Source: Nostoc sp. TH1S01
GTDB taxonomy: Bacteria > Cyanobacteriota > Cyanobacteriia > Cyanobacteriales > Nostocaceae
NCBI GenBank assembly: GCA_018993265.1
Contig: JAGKSW010000145.1
Location: 1-46,998 of the forward strand
Reading direction: 5' to 3'
DNA: 46,998 nt
Shown here: positions 18,301 through 26,801 of the stretch, in pieces
How the letters are laid out: each line of letters begins with the position of its first letter
Position numbering within the stretch: position 1 is the stretch's first letter
Notes under the pieces: model-generated
Seen by the model: the letters and a program-made list of their open reading frames with translations, nothing else
Database searches by the model: none
What the model was told of the DNA's origin: nothing
Made by a program: the position numbers and the translations under genes

Positions 18301-19820
18301 CTGTAGCTCATCTTGACCCAGCCAAACAGCAATGGGCTGAGCAAATGAGCCAGAAATATCCTCTCAATCCGGATAGTCCTAGAGGCACTGCCTGGACATT
18401 ACGCACAGGTAAATCAGATTTCCTACCCGATATCCCCGATGAATTAATAGTCCAAGCCGCTCAAAACCCAGAACATTTAGAAATTTTGCGTTCTGTTGGG
18501 TTTAAGTCTGTGATGACAGTGCCATTAAAAACTCAAGATAAAATTTTGGGGGTAATTTCTTTTGTTGCAGCGGAGTCGGGAAAACGCTATGACCAAAGCA
18601 ACTTAGAATTAGCCGAGGAACTAGCTCGCCGTGCTTCCTTAGCCATTGATAACGCTCAATTATATCGTATTGCCCAACGCGATCACGCCAAAGCCGAAGC
18701 CGCTAACAGAATTAAAGATGAATTTCTTGCCGTACTGTCTCACGAATTGCGATCGCCCCTAAATCCGATTTTAGGTTGGACAAGACTGCTGCGAAGTCAA
18801 CGGCTAGACCCTAAAAAAGCTGACCAAGCATTAGAAACCATTGAACGTAATGCCAAGTTGCAAGCGCAATTAATCGAAGATTTATTGGATGTCTCGCGTA
18901 TTCTCCAAGGCAAAATGTCGTTAAACGTTGCACCAGTGAATTTGGCTGCAACCATTGAAGCCGCCTTAGAAACTGTCCGACTCGCAGCAGAAGCCAAAAA
19001 TATTCAGATCCAAACTACTCTCAACTCGCTTTCTGGTAAAGTTTCTGGTGATCCCAACCGCTTACAGCAAATTGTCTGGAACCTGATTTCTAACGCTGTC
19101 AAGTTCACCCACTCTGGAGGACGAGTAGAAGTGCAACTAGAGCAGGTGGGAATGTATGCTCAAATTAAAGTTCAGGATAACGGAATTGGCATTACTCCAG
19201 AGTTTTTACCATTCGTATTTGAATATTTCCGTCAGCAAGATGGTGCAACGACAAGAAAATTCGGCGGATTGGGCTTAGGACTGGCTATTGTCCGCCATTT
19301 AACCGAACTGCATGGCGGCACAGTGCAAGCAGATAGTTCAGGGCAAAATTTGGGTGCAATCTTCACTGTGAGATTGCCATTAAATGTTGTTGACCAAGCA
19401 TTATCCTCAGCTCGTAGTAATTTGGAAAGTGCGAACAACCTCAGCGGTATGCAGATATTGGTTGTAGATGATGATGCAGATATGCGCGATTTAGCAGAAT
19501 TTATCCTCACCCAAGCTGGCGCACAAGTTACTATAGCTGATTCAGCATTACAAGCATTGACCTACTTAAATCAATCTGTGCCACATTTACTAATTTCTGA
19601 TATTGGTATGCCAGAAATGGATGGCTATTCCTTGATTCGGCACATTAGACAATACCCACCCCAACAAGGCGGAACCATACCCGCGATCGCACTTTCTGCT
19701 TATGCGGGTGAAATCAACCAACAACAAGCACTACAAGCCGGATTTCAACAGCATATAGCCAAACCTATCGAACCAGATGAGTTAGTGAGAACAATTGCCA
19801 TGTTAATTGGAACTTTATAG
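15363..19820 (+). CDS. Hybrid sensor histidine kinase with ribbon-helix-helix-like N-terminus, five PAS, two GAF and a receiver
   Basis: 1485-residue soluble two-component sensor. In order: residues ~18-56 look like a ribbon-helix-helix domain (QRVSISLTSTAWRSLDEEAHKQGISRSELIEYF); coiled coil ~70-100; PAS domains at ~110-220, 230-365 and 370-485; GAF at ~497-655; PAS at ~660-785 and 807-925; GAF at ~930-1100; HisKA with phospho-acceptor His1127 (LSHELRSPLNPILGW); HATPase with NLISNAVKF, DNGIGI and GGLGLGLAIV (~1235-1345); receiver ~1362-1485 with VVDDDAD and phospho-acceptor Asp1413 (ISDIGMPEMDG). No membrane segments, so it senses a cytoplasmic signal such as redox, light or a small molecule. 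No response regulator is adjacent. There are no GAF cysteines in a phytochrome-like context that I could see. Confidence 0.93.
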   Translation: MKRDSTGKFVSNWDSENKQRVSISLTSTAWRSLDEEAHKQGISRSELIEYFARSLGNEPHPDFQEIRENAEYALLQERIATLEQEKQALEALLENAPDPKFIAAQASERKVITILESITDAFVAFDCDWCYTYINQAAAQILHKTPAELIGKNVWQEVFPELVGGIAYKSMHQAVAQQVAVAWEEYGESVGCWLEIKAYPSVGGLAVYFRDITARKQAEAEKERLLQALEIEHTRFTTVLQQLPAGVLIADAATGKLVLANEQAKHIVGYDYEQSLELEEYVPITPFVAFRTDGQMYEPYDYPLARSLQTGEVISNEELRLENDGRQTFISVNSAPILNSQNQIVAAVVVLQDITERKQIEENLRQTEERLQLALSSGQIIAWDMDLITNHVVCSPNAFWLWGIEAGTVEDFMALIHPDDQQRIVQAAQRAAAGETIYQQEYRIIAPDKTMRWINSQGRVYLDATGRGVRIIGITVDITERKQLWEQVQHKDRQQKFLIQLNDAIRPIPDSKEIMWQVVRATGQHFQVSRCTYGEIDPTQEYVIVERDYCNGVSSVVGTHHMNSFGREIIAELKQGKTIIVDDVDADPRTRGSGATAFDVIQTKSLLCVPLVKQGKFIALLVLHHIAPRHWQQEEVTLIEQIAEQTWLAVERSRAEEALRESEAHLQLALNVGRMGSWDWDVQTGALHWSEGHFTVLGLQPYQCQPSYEVWQSRVHPNDLAQAEAKLQQAMQAKKEYHHEYRLRWLDGSIHWVEARGKFTYDLKGNPKNSIGVVIDITERKQVEQERERLLERERIARMRAETAQRQLATIFETSPVGIALLDRQQRYIAINEALAKINGLTREQHLGHSVKELFGQVDPGIVAIFDEIYNTGDQFISLSLAINPPGRSDRCPGYYNVYYLPTINSNHQIEDVLAYVVDVTEQVRLERNQRFLAEASSVLASSLDYQTTLERVAQLAVPELADWCTVHIVKEDGVIEQIAVAHLDPAKQQWAEQMSQKYPLNPDSPRGTAWTLRTGKSDFLPDIPDELIVQAAQNPEHLEILRSVGFKSVMTVPLKTQDKILGVISFVAAESGKRYDQSNLELAEELARRASLAIDNAQLYRIAQRDHAKAEAANRIKDEFLAVLSHELRSPLNPILGWTRLLRSQRLDPKKADQALETIERNAKLQAQLIEDLLDVSRILQGKMSLNVAPVNLAATIEAALETVRLAAEAKNIQIQTTLNSLSGKVSGDPNRLQQIVWNLISNAVKFTHSGGRVEVQLEQVGMYAQIKVQDNGIGITPEFLPFVFEYFRQQDGATTRKFGGLGLGLAIVRHLTELHGGTVQADSSGQNLGAIFTVRLPLNVVDQALSSARSNLESANNLSGMQILVVDDDADMRDLAEFILTQAGAQVTIADSALQALTYLNQSVPHLLISDIGMPEMDGYSLIRHIRQYPPQQGGTIPAIALSAYAGEINQQQALQAGFQQHIAKPIEPDELVRTIAMLIGTL

Positions 19821-19855
19821 CAGAAGCCATTTTTAACTTGGCAACTAAACGCAAA

Positions 19856-19992
19856 TAGGACTTACGCACAGTCCACGGAAAATCGAACCACAGAGACGCA
19901 GAGAGAAGTTGCGTGCGCGGGTTCCCCGCGTTGAGCAAACTTCGGGAGTTCACGGAGAAATAAGAGTTTGAGAGTTTTTTGCGTAAGTCCTA
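19856..19992. mobile_element. MITE-like element, family A copy 1
   Basis: A 137-base element with perfect 13-base terminal inverted repeats, TAGGACTTACGCA at 19856-19868 and TGCGTAAGTCCTA at 19980-19992. It encodes nothing. Inside, 19903-19945 is a hairpin-containing sequence that recurs inverted at 33362-33404. Confidence 0.75.
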
Positions 19993-20006
19993 GCAAAAAA
20001 ATTTTG

Positions 20007-20032
20007 TAGAGACGTTTTATAAAACGTCTCTA
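20007..20032. terminator. 26-base perfect palindrome, possible bidirectional terminator
   Basis: TAGAGACGTTTTA (20007-20019) is immediately followed by its reverse complement (20020-20032), then TTTTTAAG. It lies between the two family A elements behind the histidine kinase and could end transcripts from either side. Confidence 0.55.
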
Positions 20033-20051
20033 TTTTTAAGAAAGATATCAA

Positions 20052-20181
20052 CAGGACTTACGCAAAAATAACTTAACTCCGTTATTACGAGAGATAGCGA
20101 AGTAATCCCCCCTGACACTGGGATTGCTTCCCTACACTCTGTTTCAGTCGCAATGACAATATCGGCGTTGCGTAAGTCCTG
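20052..20181. mobile_element. MITE-like element, family A copy 2
   Basis: 130 bases with the same ends as the first copy: CAGGACTTACGCA at 20052-20064 and TGCGTAAGTCCTG at 20169-20181. The interior differs completely from copy 1, so only the ends are shared, as expected for non-autonomous elements moved by one transposase. Confidence 0.7.
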
Positions 20182-20283
20182 AAAAATTAACTAGTACAGT
20201 ACTGCGGAAATAAAGCACCCATGATCAATTGCTGAAAAGCTCACTCTAAGGGTTTCTTCATTTCATACTTCAGCCTTGTTGTA

Positions 20284-20856
20284 CTAGGCTAAATTCTGTT
20301 TATTTTTTCGACGCTTAAATTGCCAGCTAATACCCCAAGCAGTTAGTGCCAACAAACCCAAATGAGTTGGAGGTTCGGGAACAGGGTTAAGTTGCCCACG
20401 AATTTCTCCACTAGGAAAGACGCTTGTATGAATATTAAAGTAGGCATTGCCATTGATTAGCTCTTGAGCTAAAGCATCGGTTAAAGGTCTAGTCAGGTCA
20501 TCAAAGCGCCAATCCCCTGTAATAATCCCAGAAGAACTACCTGCAATGGGTGGAAGATTTGCACCATCCAAATCGTGTACTACTGGGCCATTTGATCCTA
20601 CAGGGGCAATATGTATGTGAGCAAAAGGACGAGCGATAACACCTTGTAATCCAGAATAATTTACTACATAGTTGAAAATCCAACTACCAGGAGCGCCAGT
20701 CAGAGTACCTGTAGCTGTACCTGTACCTGGTGTACTAACAGGCGGATTTTCTTGAAAGCCATTCAGCTTACTGGTGAAAGAAATACTTGCGGCATTAGCT
20801 GTTAAAGGGTTGAAAGCAATGATTCCTGCACTTATACCAGTTAAAAGGAGCTTCAT
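20284..20856 (-). CDS. Secreted CHRD-domain protein with PEP-CTERM anchor
   Basis: 190-residue exported protein. Residues 1-23 are a signal peptide ending TANA/A. A CHRD domain spans ~25-155 (FTSKLNGFQENPP, then AHIHIAPVGSNGPVVHDL and YFNIHTSVFPSGEIRGQL). The C-terminus is a PEP-CTERM signal: VPEPP at ~160, a hydrophobic segment (LGLLALTAWGISW) and a basic tail (FKRRKNKQ). Such proteins are thought to be sorted to the cell surface by an exosortase. Function unknown. No operon partner; neighbours are repeats on both sides. Confidence 0.88.
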   Translation of the reverse strand: MKLLLTGISAGIIAFNPLTANAASISFTSKLNGFQENPPVSTPGTGTATGTLTGAPGSWIFNYVVNYSGLQGVIARPFAHIHIAPVGSNGPVVHDLDGANLPPIAGSSSGIITGDWRFDDLTRPLTDALAQELINGNAYFNIHTSVFPSGEIRGQLNPVPEPPTHLGLLALTAWGISWQFKRRKNKQNLA

Positions 20857-20990
20857 ACTTTTCTAAGTAGATTTACCACATAGTAATTGTACTGAAAAAT
20901 AGTTAATTTTTATATAAATTTAATACTAATTCTAGGTGCTGTTCTAAATGCACCTTTGAGCAGCAAAAAGGCCGCCCAAAAGCTTGCGTA

Positions 20991-21120
20991 ATATCGTGTC
21001 CGGCCAAATACTTATCATTAAGGCCGCAGAGGGAGCAGAGGAAGCAGAGGAGCAGGGGAGAGGGTTTTAACGTTTCTGCACAGATTGACCGAATCATAAC
21101 TGATTAACCGGACATGATAT
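20991..21120. mobile_element. MITE-like element, family B copy 1
   Basis: 130-base non-coding element with 13-base inverted ends that match at 12 of 13 positions: ATATCGTGTCCGG (20991-21003) and CCGGACATGATAT (21108-21120). A related left end occurs at 24389 and a diverged copy at 34237. It fills the gap between the CHRD gene and the sulfate transport genes; nothing else is seen in 20857-21202. Confidence 0.65.
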
Positions 21121-21202
21121 AATTCATGACGAAACTAGGCTAAAACTCTCTTCACTCTTGCCTGCTTTTAACGATAAATATTCATACCGACCTACTTAAA
21201 GT

Positions 21203-22078
21203 CTACTCAACATCTTTGATACGCGTTTTCCGTTCTAAAATTTCCTTGAGTATCAAAGTGACAACTGCCAACAGTGCTAATAATACAGCCGCAGAAAAGG
21301 CAGCTTCGGTTTCATACTGTTTATAAGCTTCTTCCACAAAGAGGGGTAAACTCTGGGTTTTGTCAGCAATGTTACCCGAAACTACCGAAACAGCACCGAA
21401 TTCGCCCATTGCTCTAGCATTGGTTAAAATTAAGCCGTAAAGTAATCCCCAACGAATGCTGGGTAAGGTGACGCGCCAAAATATCTGCCAATCTTTTGCA
21501 CCCAAGGTTTTAGCTGCTTCTTCTTGGTCGCTACCAAATTCTTCTAACACAGGAATTACTTCTCGTGCGACAAAGGGCATACTGATAAATGCTGTCGCCA
21601 GTACCATCCCAGGAAAGGCAAAGATAATTTTAATATCGTGGGCTTGCAAAAAAGGGCCAAACCAGCCATTGCGACCGTAGAGTAGGACAATCATTAACCC
21701 GGCAACTACGGGTGAGATGGAAAAAGGTAGGTCGATAATACTTAAAACTATGGCACGACCAGGGAATTTATGCCGCGCGATCGCCCAAGCTGCACACAAA
21801 CCAAATACGGTATTTAATGGCACAGCAATTAAAGCCAAGATTAAAGTTAACCAAGCTGCATGGAGAAAGTCAGTTTTTGCCAAATTTTCTAAAAAGGGGC
21901 CGACTCCTTTTTTAAAGGCTTGAAAAAAAACGTTTATCGCTGGGATGTATTGAATTAAGGCTAAATAAGCAATTGCAATGCCTATTAAAATCGTTGGCAC
22001 CCAACTTTTTTTCTGTTGAGTCTTGCCTATACTGATATTAGACTCAGATGAGTGAAATCTTGGCTCATTTACTGTCAT
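21203..22078 (-). CDS. cysW: Sulfate/thiosulfate ABC permease CysW
   Basis: Second membrane subunit of the sulfate importer. 291 residues with about six helices and the BPD_transp_1 coupling motif [37 protein letters not shown], plus [15 protein letters not shown], characteristic of CysW. Start overlaps the end of cysT by 14 bases, so the two permeases are made together. The set moves sulfate from periplasm to cytoplasm with SbpA and the ATPase CysA, which is not in this window. Confidence 0.93.
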   Translation of the reverse strand: MTVNEPRFHSSESNISIGKTQQKKSWVPTILIGIAIAYLALIQYIPAINVFFQAFKKGVGPFLENLAKTDFLHAAWLTLILALIAVPLNTVFGLCAAWAIARHKFPGRAIVLSIIDLPFSISPVVAGLMIVLLYGRNGWFGPFLQAHDIKIIFAFPGMVLATAFISMPFVAREVIPVLEEFGSDQEEAAKTLGAKDWQIFWRVTLPSIRWGLLYGLILTNARAMGEFGAVSVVSGNIADKTQSLPLFVEEAYKQYETEAAFSAAVLLALLAVVTLILKEILERKTRIKDVE

Positions 22079-22946
22079 ATCTTCTTGCCCACGCTTGTAA
22101 GAAATTAATAGCCAATAGCAATATCAAAGAAATTGTCAACAGAACCACGCCAATCACAGTAGCGCCAGAATAGTCATACTGCTCTAATCTTTGGAAAATC
22201 AACACCGGCGCAATTAAATCTTGAAACGGTGTGTTAGAAGCAATAATTACTGTTGAGCCATACTCACCAACCGCACGGGAAAAACCTAAAGCAATCCCAG
22301 TCAAAATTGTGGGAAATAAAGGCGGTAAAATTACTTTCCAAAAGGTTTGCCATTGAGAAGCACCCAAACACCAAGCCGCTTCCTCAATGTCATGTTCCAT
22401 TTCTTGCAATACAGGTTGTACCGTTCTCACCACAAAAGGTAGGGAAATAAATATCATGGCTACGCCTACACCCAACCGAGTGAAAGATACTTTAATTCCC
22501 ATTGGGGCTAACAGTGAACCAATCCAGCCGTTATCACTGTAAACTGTTGCCAATGTTAAACCCGCTACAGAAGTTGGCAGGGCAAAGGGTAAATCTACTG
22601 TGGCATCAACTAACCTTTTTAAAGGAAAGTCGTAACGCACTAAAACCCAAGCAATTAACGTGCCAAATACACCATTCAGCAGTGCCGCCGCTATGGATGT
22701 GACAAAAGTCACGTTGTAAGTTGCTAAGGCAATATCACTAGTAGCAATTTCCCAAAACTTCGCCGGCGGTTCTGTACTGGCTTTTAAGAACATAGCTGCT
22801 ATTGGCAAAAACAACATTACTGTTAGGTATGCCAAAGTAATGCGCCATGTCCAAGGTAGATGAATTAACTGATGCAGAAACTTTTTCCAAACAGGAGTAT
22901 TGGAAATGAGATTTTGTTCTGGGGATGGAGAAGAAGATACAGCCAT
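22065..22946 (-). CDS. cysT: Sulfate/thiosulfate ABC permease CysT
   Basis: First membrane subunit of the sulfate importer, about 293 residues. It shows the coupling loop [36 protein letters not shown] and [20 protein letters not shown], as in CysT/CysU. I place the start at the ATG at 22946 ([12 protein letters not shown]). An in-frame ATG at 22973 would add nine residues, but it lies in a TGACAAAGGACAAAT short tandem repeat and is likely spurious. Follows sbpA on the same strand. Confidence 0.92.
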   Translation of the reverse strand: MAVSSSPSPEQNLISNTPVWKKFLHQLIHLPWTWRITLAYLTVMLFLPIAAMFLKASTEPPAKFWEIATSDIALATYNVTFVTSIAAALLNGVFGTLIAWVLVRYDFPLKRLVDATVDLPFALPTSVAGLTLATVYSDNGWIGSLLAPMGIKVSFTRLGVGVAMIFISLPFVVRTVQPVLQEMEHDIEEAAWCLGASQWQTFWKVILPPLFPTILTGIALGFSRAVGEYGSTVIIASNTPFQDLIAPVLIFQRLEQYDYSGATVIGVVLLTISLILLLAINFLQAWARRYDSK

Positions 22947-22954
22947 AAATAATA

Positions 22955-23022
22955 TAAATTTGTCCTTTGTCATTGGTCATTGGTCATCGGTCATTTGACA
23001 AAAAACAAATGACTAATGACTA
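22955..23022. repeat. Short tandem repeat (GGTCATT type) between sbpA and cysT
   Basis: Head-to-tail GTCATTGGTCATCGGTCATT units followed by the complementary CAAATGACTAATGACTAAT, which can fold back on each other. Same type as 4328-4353 and 38640-38705. Confidence 0.65.
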
Positions 23023-23026
23023 ATAA

Positions 23027-24175
23027 TTACCGTTTCTTTTGTGCTTGAATCTTGTCAAAAATACCACCCTCAGCGAAGAATTTCTGATCGATTTCACTCC
23101 AACCCCCGTAATCTTGAACGGTACCTACAGTCTTCACGCTGGGGAATTTGTCTTTGACTTCTTTTGTTTGAGCTACAGTTTCATCAACTGGGCGGAATCC
23201 CAATTTGGCAAATTCTTGCTGTGCTTCTGGAGTATAGAGATATTTCACGAAAGCTTCTGCTACTTCGCGGGTACCATGCTTATCAACGTTTTTATCTACT
23301 ACAGCAATGGGGTTGTCAATGGAGATATTCACATCAGGGACGATGTAGTTGACTTTTTGACCTTTTTGTTGTGCCAAGATGATTTCGTTTTCATAGTTAA
23401 TTAAAGCATCTCCTTGACCTTGCTTGAAGAACGCATCAGTAGCTTCACGTGCATCTCTAGCTAAAATAGGTACATTGTTGTAAGCTGTCGTGACAAATTC
23501 CGTGGCTTTAGCTTCATCTCCACCAGTCTTAATTACGGAGTTCCACAATGCTAAAAAGTTCCACTTAGCCACACCTGATGTTTTTGGGTCAGCCGTAATT
23601 AGTTTTACCCCGTCTTTGGCTAAATCTGTCCAAGTTTTGATGTTCTTAGGATTACCTTCACGAGTAACGATCGCCGCCACAGATTTAGAAACAATACCAT
23701 TATTAGCAACTTCTTTTTCCCATCCTGGTTCAATCAGTCCAGCTTTCTGAATCTTTTCGGTGTCTCCTGCTAAAGCTAAGTGAACTACATCTGCTTCCAA
23801 ACCATCAATGACGGCGCGAGTTTGAGAACCAGAACCGCCATAGCTTTGCTTGAAGGTGACAGTTTGGTTATGCTCTTGTTTCCATTTTTCTACAAACTTG
23901 GGAATAATAGCTTCGTGAGCAGCTTTAGTCACCGCAAAAGAAACTAAGGTGATTTCTACATTGGATTTGTTCGCTGCAACTGGACTAGCAGAAGGTGTAC
24001 CATTGCCAGAATTACTGCTGCTATTTCCACCAGAGCAGGCGGCCAGCGCCACACTCAAAATAGCTCCTACCAATGTGAGCGATATAAAACCTTTGAGCGA
24101 ATTGAGCCTGAACCGATATGGTCTGCGGTGAGTAGTAAGTTGCGATCGCTTCAGGGGACGCTGCCAAAAATTCAT
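23027..24175 (-). CDS. sbpA: Sulfate-binding lipoprotein SbpA
   Basis: Periplasmic sulfate-binding component of the importer, 382 residues. The N-terminus is basic, then hydrophobic, with lipobox ALAAC at Cys47, so it is a lipoprotein tethered to the plasma membrane. The mature part contains QSYGGSGSQTRAVIDGLEADVVHLAL and GLIEPGWEKEVANNGIV, LITADPKTSGVAKWNFLALW and GDALINYENEI, standard for the sulfate/thiosulfate-binding family. First gene of sbpA-cysT-cysW. Regulation by sulfur supply is expected from relatives; no operator was identified. Confidence 0.94.
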   Translation of the reverse strand: MNFWQRPLKRSQLTTHRRPYRFRLNSLKGFISLTLVGAILSVALAACSGGNSSSNSGNGTPSASPVAANKSNVEITLVSFAVTKAAHEAIIPKFVEKWKQEHNQTVTFKQSYGGSGSQTRAVIDGLEADVVHLALAGDTEKIQKAGLIEPGWEKEVANNGIVSKSVAAIVTREGNPKNIKTWTDLAKDGVKLITADPKTSGVAKWNFLALWNSVIKTGGDEAKATEFVTTAYNNVPILARDAREATDAFFKQGQGDALINYENEIILAQQKGQKVNYIVPDVNISIDNPIAVVDKNVDKHGTREVAEAFVKYLYTPEAQQEFAKLGFRPVDETVAQTKEVKDKFPSVKTVGTVQDYGGWSEIDQKFFAEGGIFDKIQAQKKR

Positions 24176-24562
24176 TCCGTGCTTCCTCTCAATCTACAGT
24201 AAATTGATGTGTATATGTTTATATAAAATTTATGTTACTGGATGATTGCACGTATTAATAATGTTTTATTGCAAACTCAATTAAAAATTCATATTTTCTA
24301 TCGGGAATAGGGAGATTTTAGCAGATACAGGAGTTATGCACAAAGATTTTCTGTGGCAGAAGAATTCAGAAGCCAGAATTCAGGAGTCATATCGTGTCCG
24401 GTGAAAGACTGATCATTAAGGCCGCAGGGGGAGCAGCACAGCGACTGTATGTTTTTTTAGTTGGAAGTCCCCTATTCATCCACCACTTGCACAGAATTTA
24501 ATTGCAAAATTCTGGCTCCTGACTCCTGAATTCTGTTTTGATAAATACTTTTCAAACAACCT
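24176..24562. other. Intergenic region with nested repeats
   Basis: No gene is seen in these 387 bases. CAGAATTCAGGAGTCA (24374-24389) and its exact reverse complement (24521-24536) enclose 131 bases, inside which lies a partial family B element beginning ATATCGTGTCCGG at 24389-24401. The sbpA promoter should lie at the left end (24176-24260). Confidence 0.5.
24374..24536. mobile_element. Inverted-repeat element enclosing a partial family B repeat
   Basis: 16-base perfect inverted repeats at both ends, AT-rich interior, no coding frame. The interior begins with ~45 bases closely matching the family B copy at 20991 (same ATATCGTGTCCGG, ATCATTAAGGCCGCAG and GGAGCAG words), but no right end of family B is present. 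Confidence 0.55.
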
Positions 24563-24564
24563 CT
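24547..24564. repeat. Solo end of the multi-hairpin repeat
   Basis: ACTTTTCAAACAACCTCT matches the right end of the multi-hairpin element at 34503-34520. It reaches into the stop codon of the zinc-ribbon gene. Confidence 0.6.
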
Positions 24565-24934
24565 AAGATGTTGACAAAGCGATCAACAAACAAATGAGTA
24601 ATAAACCAAGTAACAATAGCCAAGTTTGATTGCGTTTTACCCAACTTTGAAAAGTTGTGCCAAAACTGCTGTTTTGACGCTGCTGTTCTTGGTGTAACTT
24701 GTATTCGGCAATATTTTGATAAAGGGTACAATCTTTGGCATAAGGACGCTGCGGAAAGTTGCAAGTGTCGTCAGCGTGGTAGGTGCAACTATCACACAAA
24801 TATTCGTCTCCGGTAGCACGGTGCAATGGAATACCGGGATGACCGAAGGCTTTGAGTGTTGTTCGGCAATAAGGACAGGTAATAGCCTGACTCTCAACGA
24901 GTTGATGGCAACGGGGACAAGATACAGTAGCCAC
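24563..24934 (-). CDS. Zinc-ribbon protein with C-terminal membrane helix
   Basis: 123-residue protein. An N-terminal zinc ribbon (CPRCHQLVESQAITCPYC, residues 5-22) is followed by a second Cys-rich stretch (CDSCTYHADDTCNFPQRPYAKDC), a charged linker, and one membrane helix at the end (TWLLLLGLLLICLLIAL). Tail-anchored with the metal sites in the cytoplasm is the likely topology. Conserved in cyanobacteria as far as I recall; function unknown. The stop codon lies within a repeat end, so the last residues may have been changed by repeat insertion. Confidence 0.75.
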   Translation of the reverse strand: MATVSCPRCHQLVESQAITCPYCRTTLKAFGHPGIPLHRATGDEYLCDSCTYHADDTCNFPQRPYAKDCTLYQNIAEYKLHQEQQRQNSSFGTTFQSWVKRNQTWLLLLGLLLICLLIALSTS

Positions 24935-25018
24935 AACTTGACCACAAATAAGTAAACACCCTGATTTTAGCGAAAGTTTCGTTTATCGGGACAAACAGAC
25001 AACAGGGAAATCTCCTTC

Positions 25019-25085
25019 TTACTTTTGCCTTTTAACTTTTAACTTTTAACTTTTAACTTTTGCCTTTTAACTTTTTACTTTTGCC
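25019..25085. repeat. TTTTAACTT/TTTTGCCTT short tandem repeat
   Basis: At least seven head-to-tail copies of a nine-to-ten-base unit (CTTTTAACTTTTAACTTTTA and on) between the zinc-ribbon and ilvA genes, close to the ilvA stop. Confidence 0.75.
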
Positions 25086-25093
25086 TTGTAGAA

Positions 25094-26614
25094 CTATCCC
25101 AAAAATAGTTTATATGCTAGATTCTGGCTTTCATTCCAATACTGATAACCAAGAGTATCGAGAAAGGCTTGCCATTCTTCCATTTCATGGGGCGGTACTT
25201 GCATACCCACAACAATGCGTCCATAGTCTGCGCCATTGTTGCGATAGTGGAACATACTGATATTCCAGTTCGGACTCATGGAACCTAAAAACTTCATCAA
25301 TGCGCCGGGACGTTCGGGAAACTCAAACCGATACAGTAATTCATTATGGGCAAGGGGAGAGTGTCCGCCAACCATGTGACGTAAGTGTAATTTGGTGAGT
25401 TCATCATCGGTTAAATCGATGGTTTTAAAGCCACAATTTTCAAAAGTTTCTACCATTTTGGCGCGATCAGCGCGGTTTAGAATCTGCACACCGACAAAAA
25501 TATGGGCTTCTTGTTCATCGGCGATGCGATAGTTAAACTCAGTTAAGTTGCGTTGACCAATACATTCGCAAAACTTCCGCAGACTACCGCGTTGTTCGGG
25601 AATGGCGACTGCAAATATCGCTTCCCGGCGTTCACCCAACTCGGCGCGTTCAGCGACAAATCGCAGGCGGTCAAAATTCATATTTGCACCGCAAGCCACA
25701 GCCACTAAAGTTTGCCCTTGAATTTGTTCTCGTTCAACGTAGGCTTTGGCAGCTGCGATCGCCAATGCCCCCGCTGGTTCTAAAATAGAGCGGGTATCTT
25801 CAAAGACATCTTTAATTGCCGCACAGGTATCATCTGTATCCACCAAAATAATTTCATCTACATATTCTTGGCACAGGCGGAAGGTTTCTTCCCCCACTTC
25901 GCGCACTGCTACCCCATCAGCAAACAAACCAACTTGCGACAGCCGCACCCGTTTTCCGGCTTTTAATGATTGGTTCATGGCATCCGCATCTACAGGTTCC
26001 ACACCAATAATCTTAATTTCTGGACGCAACCGTTTGACATACGCCCCAATTCCTGCAATCAAACCACCGCCACCAATAGCTACAAAAATTGCGTGAATGG
26101 GTTGCTGATATTGTCGCAAAATTTCCATGCCGATGGTTCCCTGACCAGCAATTACATCAGGGTCATCAAAAGGATGAATAAAAGTTAAGTCTTTTTCTGC
26201 TTCTAATTGTCGCGCATAAGCATAAGCGTCATCGTAGGTATTGCCATACAAAACAACTTGTCCGCCCCTAGCTTTGACTGCATCTACTTTTACTTGGGGT
26301 GTTGTGACAGGCATTACAATAATGGCAGTTGTTCCCAAGCGACTAGCAGCTAAAGCCACACCTTGGGCATGATTCCCAGCCGAAGCTGCAATGACACCCT
26401 GTGCTAACAAATCCGGCGGTAAGTTTGCCATTTTGTTATATGCACCCCGCAGCTTGAAAGAAAACACCGACTGCATATCTTCTCGCTTTAATAGCAGCTT
26501 GTTATTCAGTCTATTGGAGAGATTCGGAGCATACTCCAAAGGGCTTTCTTGGGCAACATCATACACACGGGCAGTCAGTATTTGTACTAGATAGTCACAA
26601 AGCATGGGTGTCAA
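25094..26614 (-). CDS. ilvA: Threonine ammonia-lyase, biosynthetic
   Basis: Deaminates threonine to 2-oxobutanoate, the first committed step to isoleucine. 506 residues, close to the usual length of the long biosynthetic form. The PLP lysine is Lys54 in SVFSFKLRGAYNK. AGNHAQGVALAA contacts the substrate and GGGGLIAGIGAY binds the PLP phosphate. Two regulatory ACT-like domains occupy ~330-506 (EQRGSLRKFCECIG and EFPERPGALMKFLGSMSP), so feedback inhibition by isoleucine is expected. Single gene; no leader peptide seen upstream. Confidence 0.95.
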   Translation of the reverse strand: MTPMLCDYLVQILTARVYDVAQESPLEYAPNLSNRLNNKLLLKREDMQSVFSFKLRGAYNKMANLPPDLLAQGVIAASAGNHAQGVALAASRLGTTAIIVMPVTTPQVKVDAVKARGGQVVLYGNTYDDAYAYARQLEAEKDLTFIHPFDDPDVIAGQGTIGMEILRQYQQPIHAIFVAIGGGGLIAGIGAYVKRLRPEIKIIGVEPVDADAMNQSLKAGKRVRLSQVGLFADGVAVREVGEETFRLCQEYVDEIILVDTDDTCAAIKDVFEDTRSILEPAGALAIAAAKAYVEREQIQGQTLVAVACGANMNFDRLRFVAERAELGERREAIFAVAIPEQRGSLRKFCECIGQRNLTEFNYRIADEQEAHIFVGVQILNRADRAKMVETFENCGFKTIDLTDDELTKLHLRHMVGGHSPLAHNELLYRFEFPERPGALMKFLGSMSPNWNISMFHYRNNGADYGRIVVGMQVPPHEMEEWQAFLDTLGYQYWNESQNLAYKLFLG

Positions 26615-26801
26615 AAGGTAGCAGATGCCGGATAAACTACAATTCTACGGCACTTTTGTACACTTTATTTCTGTCAAGATTTAATGTCTTGTTTGGCAAT
26701 GTTTTTTGTAGTGATAAAACAGCTAATTGCATAAGATATCTGACAAAATTAATAACACATTGTTTTCTTGTGAGCTGTTCTCTATTGCCACCAATGAATT
26801 T

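Noticed and set aside
23039-23404. 121-codon plus-strand frame inside sbpA
   Set aside because: Antisense shadow of a complete, well-recognised sulfate-binding lipoprotein gene.
25746-26096. Plus-strand 116-codon frame inside ilvA
   Set aside because: Antisense shadow of a complete threonine ammonia-lyase.
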